From assembly GCF_040581485.1 (NCBI RefSeq), contig NC_090130.1, positions 31,721,418 to 31,785,417 on the forward strand: DNA of 64,000 bases, in the 5' to 3' direction. Source of the stretch: Linepithema humile (lineage: Eukaryota > Arthropoda > Insecta > Hymenoptera > Formicidae). The notes below the pieces were generated by a model. The model was not told the origin of the DNA, did no database searches, and saw nothing but the letters and a program-made list of their open reading frames with translations. Every line of letters starts with the position of its first letter. Positions within the stretch are counted from its first letter, which is position 1. Shown in pieces: positions 1 to 9,100 of this stretch. The position numbers and the translations under genes are program-made.

Positions 1-125
1 CTTATAGATGCCTAATAAAAATACGCCTAATAGAGATATATCACATAACAGTAGCCCCAGTGGCGACATGAATCGCTTCACGGTCTTGATCGACTTGTGA
101 CCTTTGCATATATGTAAACGTTGTG

Positions 126-208
<83 letters not shown>

Positions 209-216
209 TACACACA

Positions 217-268
<52 letters not shown>

Positions 269-656
269 GTGCATGTATGTGTTGCTACAATGTATCAGAG
301 AACCAGTGAATAAACTGTCGATATTACAGCCTTTTTACGTCATTAGTCACATACAACCTGTTTCTTTACCTTTTTTACCTCAGTTATATCTGTCTGTTAA
401 ACCTGTAGGCATACTTTAAACATATTAACGCCCAGTCGGGCACAAAACCTTTCGTAATAATACAACAAAATTTTCCATTACTGGTGTTAAGAACTTTCAT
501 ACCTTTGATTTGCTTCAACAATGTCGTTTACTGTCAGATTGAATACTGAGAATGTGGTGGCTGTTGACTTTATTTAATTTAATACGCCGAAATCTGTGTT
601 ACTCTCCAGCCGTCGCTCTTTATTATGTATATTAAAAATTTAGGAAATAAACTTAC
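1..656 (-). other. Intron of the cabeza-like gene, left edge
   Basis: This is intron sequence downstream of the third visible coding exon of the cabeza-like gene. It begins with a GTAAGT donor read on the minus strand at 656-651 and runs off the window. The only notable content is the TA/CA microsatellite listed separately. No further exon was found in it, so the RRM and zinc-finger exons expected for the family must lie to the left. Confidence 0.6.
130..266. repeat. (TA)n/(CA)n compound microsatellite
   Basis: About 137 bp of nearly pure TA dinucleotides are interrupted in the middle by CA repeats. The Tyr-Ile-rich open frames across it come from the repeat and are not genes. Confidence 0.98.
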
Positions 657-1744
657 TTGTAACCACCGCCAGAGCGATCTCCATAACCGCCGCGATCACC
701 ATATCTACCACCTCCGCCCCCACCTCCTTGGCCTAAAACATGCAAATAATAAATGTAAATCATAGTCTCTAAAAGAACAATAAAAGATATCGCCATTTAA
801 TCAAATCATTATTTTTATAATTCTGATTAATAAACAATAATTTTTAAAATAGTTGGCTGATTACATGGAATATAATGAAAAATATGCTTAATGAGAAAAT
901 AAGAAACAAAATAAAGTTTGACAAATTTTAATCATAAGGAATATAGGTGTTTACCTCCACTGTAACCACCACTGGAATTGCGATTATATCCTCCACCACC
1001 TCCGCTACTTCCATGTCCATAATTTCCACCATAATTATTACCGCTATCTCCACTGCCAGCGTTACCACCGCCATAGCTACTCTGTCCATAGCTACTTTGA
1101 CTTTGAGACTGATTGTAGTCTTGATTAGTATTAGAACTATAGCTGTTGTAGTTGCCATAATTGCTACCAGTACTCGGAGGTGGCTGACTGTACTGATTAT
1201 AGCCACCTCCACCGGTCGAAGGAGGTGGATATGATGTATCCTGACCAGCTGAAGGTGGTGGCTGGCTGTACTGATTATAGCCTTGTTGCTGATAATTGGA
1301 ATATTCTGTAAAGTTTAATACAAAGATTTTAACAATCTGCATAAATTTATTATTTTATCTATGTATTTATTCTCCATAAAAATTCTTTGCATATTGTATA
1401 AAAGAATTCAATGTATATCGAATCGATGTTTTATTCATTTGGTATGTATTTAGTATTAAAAGAAATACAATAATTTTGTGTTTTTTTTCTTTGATAGATT
1501 ATATTACGATGTTCGTGAATGCTTTTGGCATTATTCGATGCTTCGGCGCCTCTGCTAATCGCCATTTTCGCATGTAATCGACATCGACGAAGCCGACGGC
1601 GATTTCGATTGCGACGCTAACCATTTCTATTTTGAGATGCCTGCAGCGTGTGAAATGTATCTCGAATTCGCCGTGTATTAGCGAAAGCGACGTGATTTTG
1701 CAAACATAATATTATTATATACAATACTTACGATTATCCGTCAT
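657..1744 (-). CDS. caz: Cabeza/FUS-like (FET family) RNA-binding protein, N-terminal part (partial gene)
   Basis: Three coding exons are visible on the minus strand: 1744-1732, 1305-955 and 732-657, all joined in frame at GT-AG sites with phases 1, 1 and 2. The protein starts MTDNQYSNYQQQGYNQYSQ. It continues as a low-complexity region rich in Gly, Ser, Tyr and Gln, with a repeated YNQYSQPPPS block and SYGQSSYGG-type motifs. It then enters a Gly/Arg region (RYGDRGGYGDRSGGGYK). This SYGQ plus RGG layout is typical of FET proteins (FUS, EWS, TAF15 and insect cabeza), nuclear RNA/DNA-binding proteins acting in transcription, splicing and RNP condensates. The RRM and RanBP2-type zinc finger expected in the family are not in the window. 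The start was chosen because a five-codon first exon with an excellent GTAAGT donor joins to the Tyr-rich exon without breaking the frame. The gene symbol is an inference from composition and order. Confidence 0.78.
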
Positions 1745-1959
1745 CGTGTTTTTCTCTTCAACGAATGTGCGTTCGAATACAGTAGAAAAAAAAGCCGTCG
1801 ACACGACGGTGAAGAATAAGCGGTTGACAATGAACAACACCCACGAAACGCTGCTTTTCTCTTCTTTCTTTTTTTTATGTATATAGATATAAATTTCCCT
1901 TTCGGGACGCAATATCACTCTTCCGTCACGTTCCTTTTGCGATTAGAGCTATAAAATAC

Positions 1960-2060
1960 ACTTGGCACTCCTCGATTCCTCTAAACACTCCTTAGTTCGG
2001 CCATTTCGCTAAAGAAACGGAAATAGGCGACCGGAAGTTCACGAAACGGCGCGCCATCCT
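1960..2060 (-). promoter_or_regulatory. Probable promoter region of the cabeza-like gene with an ETS-type motif
   Basis: About 290 bp upstream of the start codon the sequence becomes less AT-rich and contains CCGGAAGT at 2031-2038, the ETS/GABP consensus common in housekeeping promoters. No TATA box is evident. The assignment rests on position and this motif only. Confidence 0.35.
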
Positions 2061-2187
2061 ACCTAGAAAAAAGACTAAGCTCGAATTGCAGAGACTTTTA
2101 TTTGAGATTCTTCTTATGTTGTTGCACATTTTCAAAGCTGTCCAGCCAGACAAAAAATTAAATTCCAGTTTGCTAGAAGTTTTTACT

Positions 2188-2366
2188 TAAAGTCACTTTT
2201 TCCAACGTCGGTTAACTTTAACCGACTGGTAACTTTTCAGAATAGCCAACTTAAAACTCGAAACTTGTATATACATATACATATACAAGTTTCGAGTTTT
2301 TAGTTGGCTATTCTAAAAAGTTACCAGTCGGTTAAAGTTAACCGACGTTGAAAAAAGTGGCCTTTA
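2188..2366. mobile_element. Hairpin MITE-like element E
   Basis: This is a near-perfect inverted repeat of about 179 bp. The left arm from 2188 (TAAAGTCACTTTTTCCAACG) pairs with the right arm ending at 2366 (CGTTGAAAAAAGTGGCCTTTA), and the arms are separated only by a short TATACATATA-type loop near 2270-2285. Each arm contains a smaller palindrome made of CGGTTAAC and TTAACCG. It has no ORF. Long self-complementarity with no coding capacity is typical of a miniature inverted-repeat element or a hairpin-RNA locus. No clear target duplication was identified. Confidence 0.7.
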
Positions 2367-2450
2367 GGAACATTTTTATGTCTTTTTTTAAACCACTAGG
2401 GATTTTTACTTAAAAACTTTTTCATGTGGTCACCTTTTCAAAATCGCTAA

Positions 2451-2617
2451 TGGCGAATTCCCACTAAGCGCGTCACGCGTCGGCGTCATCAATTAACCAA
2501 TCAAAACATTCCATTTTATTCGCGCGACAAATGATGCAATAAAATGGGATGTTTTGATTCGTTAATTCGTGACGCGACGGATGACGCGCGCTTGACGCGC
2601 TCAGTGAGAATTCGTCA
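2451..2617. mobile_element. Hairpin MITE F, TAA target duplication
   Basis: This 167-bp imperfect hairpin begins TGGCGAATTCCCACT and ends AGTGAGAATTCGTCA. The arms contain matching GCGCGTCA-type and AATCAAAACAT segments. TAA flanks it on both sides (2448-2450 and 2618-2620), the 3-bp duplication expected for PIF/Harbinger-type elements. It contains no coding sequence. Confidence 0.8.
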
Positions 2618-2838
2618 TAAGGCCGCCCTGCGCACAATAGAGAAAATATTAGAAATAGGAACAAATATTAAATATCAGAAATATAAAATTGGAATTATTT
2701 CATTTCAAAACAAGAAAATGTGTTGGATGTATTATCATATCATAAATTAAAAATTAAGAATTAGGAACAACTAATACATTTCGTTCCTTTGTTTGATGGC
2801 TGGTTTATGCTTCGGTCTTAATCTTAATCTTAGTCTTA

Positions 2839-2994
2839 TGGCCGGAGCACAGACTTTTGCATAAAGCATAACGCATAAGCATAAGGAAATTGATTGGTCC
2901 ATTTCCTTATGCATTTGCTTATGCTTATATATAGACCAATCAATTTCCTTATGCTTATGCGTTATGCTTTATGTAAAAGCTTGTGCTCTCGGCT
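2839..2994. mobile_element. 156-bp hairpin MITE C, copy 1, inserted in A1
   Basis: The termini are TGGCCGGAGCAC and GTGCTCTCGGCT, and TTA duplicates the target at 2836-2838 and 2995-2997. The arms are almost fully complementary over about 60 bp and contain ATAAAGCATAACGCATAAGC. By eye, its reverse complement matches the copy at 12061-12216 base for base. Confidence 0.9.
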
Positions 2995-3176
2995 TTAGTC
3001 TTAACTTAATCTTAAGGACTCGTTTATGCTTCCCTGGAAATTCGGACTACGCATGTGCAAATGTAACAAAACCTAACCTAACCTAACCACAAATTGTAAT
3101 AGAAAAACTATAAAAACACTCCTACACAGTTTTTGTTCTTTCAATTTAAGAGGTTAGATTCTACATACTAACTTAC

Positions 3177-3309
3177 CACTTAAATTTAGCGCTTCTCCAA
3201 TAGCGTTCCAACTATTCTTTACCACTAATTTATTTTTATAATTTGGATTTTTTTTATTCCAAACAACATCGAATTGTTGGACACATTCAATTAAATCAGC
3301 ATCACTCAT
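3177..3309 (-). pseudogene. MADF-domain first exon inside element A1
   Basis: Read on the minus strand from an ATG at 3309, this encodes 44 residues starting MSDADLIECVQQFDVVWNKK and ending with EALNLS. It stops at a GTAAGT donor (3176-3171) in phase 1. The pattern of an acidic start, a W-x-x-x-x-P-x-Y core (WNKKNPNY) and a second Trp in the NSWNAIGEAL helix is that of a MADF/Myb-SANT-like domain. These proteins act as DNA-binding partners of Harbinger transposases, helping nuclear import and terminal binding. Reading through the donor gives a stop after a few residues, and no further exon was found, so it is a remnant. A shorter fragment survives in A2. Confidence 0.75.
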
Positions 3310-3449
3310 TTTCGTATTTTACAAGAATCGAAAACCATTATTTCGCGCGGTTTCGTGCTGCGTCGGACGTCAGACTTACCTCATTGGCCCGGCCTTAGGA
3401 CATTAGGGACTAAAGTTAAAAGATGGGATCTTTCCAAGATTAAGATTAA

Positions 3450-4014
3450 GGGCGGTATTCATAGTCCGTTCTTATATTCAAGATCGTCTTATGGCTGGTT
3501 TATGCTTCGGTCTTAATCTTAATCTTAGTCTTAGTCTTAACTTAATCTTAAGGACTCGTTTATGCTTCCCTGGAAATTCGGACTACGCATGTGCAAATGT
3601 AACAAAACCTAACCACTAATTTATTTTTATAATTTGGATTTTTTTTATTCCAAACAACATCGAATTGTTGGACACATTCAATTAAATCAGCATCACTCAT
3701 TTTCGTATTTTACAAAAATCGAAAACCATTATTTCGCGCGGTTTCGTGCTGCGTCGGACGTCAGACTTACCTCATTGGCCCGGCCTTAGGACATTAGGGA
3801 CTAAAGTTAAAAGATGGGATCTTTCCAAGATTAAGATTAAGACTAAGATTAAGACTCTTAAGATTAAGATTAAGACCGAAGCATAAACCAGCCATTAAGC
3901 ACGAACTTATATTCGCTCTCTTCGTCAGACACAATCTATGTGTGACGAAAAGAGCAAATATAAGTCCGTGCTTAAGACGATTTTGAATATAAGAACGGAC
4001 TATGAATACCGCCC
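3450..4014. mobile_element. Hairpin MITE B inserted in A1 and split by A2
   Basis: The termini are GGGCGGTATTCATAGTCCGT and, in inverse, ACGGACTATGAATACCGCCC. TAA duplicates the target at 3447-3449 and 4015-4017. With A2 and its duplication removed, what remains is a 159-bp near-perfect hairpin whose inner arms contain GAACTTATATTCGCTCT and its complement. There is no ORF. Confidence 0.85.
3492..3894. mobile_element. Harbinger-like element A2 inserted in MITE B
   Basis: This 403-bp relative of A1 has termini TGGCTGGTTTATGC and GCATAAACCAGCCA and a TTA duplication (3489-3491 and 3895-3897). It lacks the A1 segment between the CCTAACC run and ACTAATTT, so only the N-terminal half of the MADF exon remains (minus strand, ATG at 3700, cut near 3614). 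The junction lies at a short ACC microhomology. It carries no other coding sequence. Confidence 0.87.
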
Positions 4015-4125
4015 TAAGACCGAAGCATAAACCGGCCATGAAGTAAAATAATTCCAAATTCTTTTTCCTAATATTTAATATTTATTCCTATTTCTAATGT
4101 TTTCTGTATTGTGTGCAGGGCCTAA

Positions 4126-5942
4126 GGATTCTTACCTAGAAATCTTTCTACGTGTCTTTTTTTCCAAGCCATTAGAAGCAGTTTTTCTCGAATCCTGATT
4201 ATTCCTGACATAATTCGTATTGCTGCTGATATTGAAAACATTAATTTATTTCTAAATTTATCTCGTTTTTGGTAACGTTTATAAAAAGAAAAATAAGCTG
4301 CTGCTTAAATTTTTAAGCCAAGCGCTTGAACTTCAATAAACTATTTCAATATTACTTTTTTTGTATTACTACACTAATTTCTATCATTTTATTTCAAAAT
4401 ACTTTTAACGTTAATGCAAGATATTTATAAAAAAGAATTAATAAAATATATTCATATGACAAATGAGATATAGAGTTTACTTGCAGTTTGTCGAATTTGC
4501 ATTGAAGGACAATGTTCATCGGCTAAGCGCAAATTACGCGTTTCTGTAATGATGGAAAGATCAAAGATTAAATACTTCATTTGTACAATAGCGCGCACAA
4601 AAATAAAGTAAAACATTTTTATTAAAAAATCCGCTTTATTATGTGTTTTTCTTTTATACGATCTTGTGCACTGTTACATATTGCCGATATAGTTTATGTC
4701 GCAAATTGCATACATCAATTCTGATAGGGAGCGACTAAATCTTTTTACAATTGTAATTGTTTTCTATTAAAATCGATGACGTCGGACAAATTGTCGGAGG
4801 GTACCAAAAAACAATGAAAAATTCTACAATACTTTCGAGCTCCATCGCACGATCTGTGCTCGACTACTAGGATTAGATTCACAATAACATTTTTTTTTCC
4901 AATATCTGCTTCGATTATTCTACTTAGTTAAAATTGAATAGCAAAGGGGGAAATGACTGTACATTCGCAAGTTTGTATTATACTACATATTACACGACAC
5001 TACAACTTGAGAAAAAACCTAATTTTATAACGAAGTTGATTTTATATAACTAATCTAATGACTCTTGAATCCTAAAATATTTAACAATAGTTTTTCTCAC
5101 TGATGATACTTAAGTTTGATATCATTACGTCACAATTATCTTGCATGAAACTCGTAAAACTGGCGCAAGTACGTTTATGCATAAGCGTCATTTCCTGCTT
5201 TGCTACCTAGACGTGTGCCGAGGAAAGATTATTATCGTATTATTAATTTACACTTCTTTTTTGCCGAACGATTAATAAAATTTCAATCCGTATAAGAAAG
5301 ATCGACTGATACGTCATCAAGCATTGCTAAAATAAAATACGAACTTATAAAATCTGCGGTACATTCGTGTACATTAAAAATTCGAAATTTTTATGTTTAT
5401 ATTTGATCGTCGAACTTTCATGTACGAGGGACTATTAATACCGCTAAAAATCTATGAGACTGCTGGTTCATTTCCGAATCCGGAAACTTGTACCATAGTC
5501 CGACACGCAGATATGAACAGTAAGTTTTCCCCTTCACTTTTTTTCAGAGCTTTTCAACTATGTGGTTCAACAGAATCAAAGAATTCCGTAGAGTAAAGGA
5601 AGAAATTATTGCCGTTATTCGCGTGTCGGTTTATGAACAAGATTTGTACTATGCCTGTCGTCACATATCATAACTTCATATTCCACGGCACGAAAAAAGA
5701 ACTAAAAAGAAAATTGCCCACTTCCAGTCATTTCTACTGCTAAATATTGGCATGAGGAACCGGTAGACTCGGTGGTAATCGCGGTATGGAGATTGAAGAA
5801 TCTCGGACGATATTTTTTATTTGAGATAACACCGTTACTGAGAGAAAGGTAGAGAGAATTAGAATGAGAGAGGAGACAGGAGACGTTTTATCGAACATCT
5901 AAATCGAAAAACGTCAAGACCAACTTAAAATCTATTCTCTCA
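4126..5942. other. Intergenic and probable Sam-S 3' UTR
   Basis: This is AT-rich sequence between the transposon pile and the Sam-S stop codon. The part next to 5942 is probably 3' UTR of the minus-strand Sam-S gene. A candidate AATAAA polyadenylation signal (minus strand) lies at 5816-5821, about 120 nt past the stop. No convincing gene was seen in the rest. Confidence 0.5.
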
Positions 5943-6062
5943 TCAATCGAGAATTAGCTTTTTTGGTTGCTCCCATGTGAAACCGTCTCGTCCAAAGTGA
6001 CCATACGTACTGGTTTGTTGATAAATAGGATTACGAAGATTCAATTCTCTGCAAAAAGAGAA

Positions 6063-6102
<40 letters not shown>

Positions 6103-9100
6103 TTATTTGTTTTTATAAAATCATTGCAATATATTGTAAAACGTAATAAAACAATGTTTACGATAATAATTCAATGTGTAATATATGCTATGATGACATA
6201 AATTAACATATGTGAATTATAAGTATACATACTTGACGATCTTTCCAGGTCGTAGATCGAAATTTTTGTTTACTATATCTAAAAGCTCGTTCTGGGAGCG
6301 TGAGGATGTGCCATAATCAAAAACTGTGATTGATAACGGTTCCGCTACTCCAATGGCATAGGAAACCTAGTATAAATAATGGTAAATAAATTTTCTGTAG
6401 AGATAAATCATACAGTTGAAGATTTAACTTTGTGAAAATATAAATATTATATATTATATAATATATATGTAATACATATATTTTTTTAAACGAAAATTGC
6501 TTCGTTTATGACAAAAATATCTTGATAAATCTTATAAATGTTACCTGTACGAGACAACGCCTGCAGAGACCGGCTTTCACCAAAGACTTGGCAACCCATC
6601 TTGCAGCGTATGCGGCTGATCTGTCCACTTTCGTAAAGTCTTTGCCGGAAAACGCACCACCACCATGCGCTCCCCAACCCCCGTATGTGTCGACAATGAT
6701 CTTTCGTCCAGTAAGGCCAGCGTCGCTCTAAAATTTTTAAGGGAGAACATCAAAGCTACTCTTTTTATAAAATATAATGTAAATTTAATGAAGAGTAATT
6801 AATGAATGATTAATAAACCTTGTTTATATATCACTATATCATTTGTGCGTAATATTTGAATTAAGATGCTAATAATACCTGTGGTCCGCCAATGATGAAA
6901 AGTCCGCAAGGATTCACATGAAAGATTGTTCTGTCATCAAGGTATCTCGCTGGTATCACTTCCTTGATAACCTTCTCCATGATAGCCTTACGCAGTTCGT
7001 CTAGACCGATTTTCTCACTATGTTGCAATGAGACCACAACAGTATGAACTCTTATAGGTACACAGGCTCCGTGATCCATGATGTACTCGCAGGTTACCTA
7101 TCGCATATATAATTATGTACTCAACGATTTATAAAAAATTTATTTAAAAAAAAAAATTATTGGATGGATTATTCTCAGTTAAGTTGTTAACATCATGGCA
7201 CTCAAGAGTAGCAAATACAGAGAAACATCATTGAATAACCATCACTGTTTACATGTTCTTTTTATCTTATATAAAAGAGAGCCTGCCTCTTCTAAGCGTG
7301 AGAAATCAGAAGTGATCAGGCTGGAATCGAACCCGGATCTTGAAATTTCTAGGTAACTGTCCTGACCACTGAGCTATCCCAGCTACTAATACTAGTACTT
7401 TTTTACCAGCTTACTCGTTGAATATGGCTTTAACATTAAAAACGTGTATATTATATGAAATTATACCTGTGTTTTAGAATCTGGACGAGCCCACCATAGT
7501 TCTCCGCTTCGTCTTAATTCGGCAATTTTCTGATTCAGTTTGTGTGCCAATACAACTGTCAATGGCATACATTCGTCAGTTTCATCCGTTGCATACCCAA
7601 ACATTAGACCCTGAATGGAAGATATTTAATTATTCTAGCAAAAATGTATAAGAGTTTGAGCTTGAAGCATCAATTTTATATATAATTTATAATTTTAAAT
7701 ATACGAATAAGTTATTCAAAATTATATTATGCGTCGTTAGAAAATAAAAGCATGCATATTTTCGTGCATAAAATAAGAAAAAGTTTAGTTCAAAATAGAA
7801 GACTCTTCTTACAAAAAGTATATTATCGCATATATATATATAGCATTATATAAATATATAGCTGCTAAAAATATGAAGCAATAAATCTGCTATGCAATAA
7901 AAGGTGCCGCACAGAACAGGATAGAATAGTAATTTAGAAAGAATAATCATGGATAATAACACTTGGTTTACAAGGTACGATTCACACACATTATTAATTA
8001 CACAACTAGTGAATTCGACTAGGAATGTGGTCTTTCACAATCAATATTTTTTAACATGTTTTTTAATAACGAGCGACAATTGGAATCAAATTAGTACTAC
8101 AGTCATGGTTGTTCTATTACTGAACAGAGACTACTTATCGATTACGGTGTGAGACATAAAATGTTTCGAAATTTTCCTAAATTTTCTCGCATTTCTATTT
8201 ACCATATATATATATCTACACATTCATTACATCTTTTCATACTTTCTATGATAAATCCAGTCAAGAATTAAAGGGAGAAACAACACATACTTGTGATAGC
8301 GCATTCATCAAACTACAGTGTGCAACTACAGTGAGGCAAAGTGAATGCATCAATATATGAAGGAAAACTCAGTATGTCAGTCACATCACTTCCACCTCTA
8401 TAGCGAAGAATCAAGAAGCCTAATAGGTTTTAATTGAAACAAAGAAGATACAATGAATGTTATTACTACAGCCAATAAAGAAGTACCACTTGGTAGTACA
8501 ATAGGTGAATAATCATGACGATGAGAAAAGAGAACAAAGAGAAGAAAACATAAAATCAACGATGACAATGCTAAATTGACCTGATCTCCTGCTCCCACTT
8601 CCTCGTCGCTACGGTTCTCGTGAACGCCTGCCGCGATATTTGGTGACTGAGCATCGAGCGCCAACAGAACATTGCACAGCTTGTAGTCGAAACCTGCAGA
8701 AATCATCAGTGCAGTAAGACAAAAATATCCACTACTGTTTACGCGTCAACGTCCTTTCCCATATCGGGTCGATAGTTTTTGCACAAGATGCCATTGTCCC
8801 GGTGCATTAGATTTTTATCAGGCCACATCAATCCTAATGTATTCCTGATTTTATTAAAACTAATATGTGACGGATTGTCCTTTGCATGTACAAGTTCGGA
8901 CATGAAGACTGTTGGAAGTATCAGTGCAAAACTTAGGAATTGTTTGCTACAGTCCATACTAATAATTTTGTATCAATTAGACGACACATATTTTTTTTAT
9001 GACCTAACAATTTTTGTATGTACTTTTGGTATGTACGCATGTATCCGAACATAGTACATGCAGCCTTACTTCCTAAATACGATGACTGGATAGCGGCACT

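Larger units (their letters stand above)
2797..4038. mobile_element. Harbinger-like element A1 carrying a MADF exon, inserted in D
   Basis: The terminal repeats TGGCTGGTTTATGCTTCGGT (left) and GCATAAACCGGCCA (right) flank subterminal arrays of CTTAAT/ATTAAG repeats. TGA duplicates the target at 2794-2796 and 4039-4041. The element has been split by two later insertions, C1 at 2839-2994 and B at 3450-4014. Its interior includes a minus-strand MADF-domain exon (3177-3309). A 3-bp duplication, TGG-starting termini and a MADF partner gene are the features of PIF/Harbinger elements. No transposase sequence was found, so it is a non-autonomous derivative. Confidence 0.8.
2621..4122. mobile_element. 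Outermost nested MITE D, TAA target duplication
   Basis: The left arm 2621-2706 and right arm about 4038-4122 are inverted copies of each other. The left begins GGCCGCCCTGCGCACAATA and the right, read on the minus strand, begins GGCCCTGCACACAATA. Both then share a long AT-rich segment including GAAATAGGAA and AAATATTAAATAT. TAA flanks both ends (2618-2620 and 4123-4125). The interior is interrupted by element A1, so the original element was only a few hundred bases long. Confidence 0.75.

Noticed and set aside
41..419. Open frames of alternating Tyr/Ile and Thr/His across the TA/CA microsatellite
   Set aside because: They are direct products of the dinucleotide repeat.
928..1234. Other-frame ORFs over the cabeza exon
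   Set aside because: They are shadows of the Gly/Ser/Tyr-rich coding exon in other frames. Only the frame giving MTDNQYSNYQQQ joins to the first exon.
3064..3088. Interstitial telomere repeat (CCTAA units, complement of TTAGG)
   Set aside because: There are only about three and a half units, inside element A1, and A2 keeps just part of it. It is more likely a sequence of the element than a telomere relic.
7310..7386. A functional tRNA gene
   Set aside because: A and B boxes are present, but the acceptor and T stems do not pair, so a SINE-like derivative fits better.
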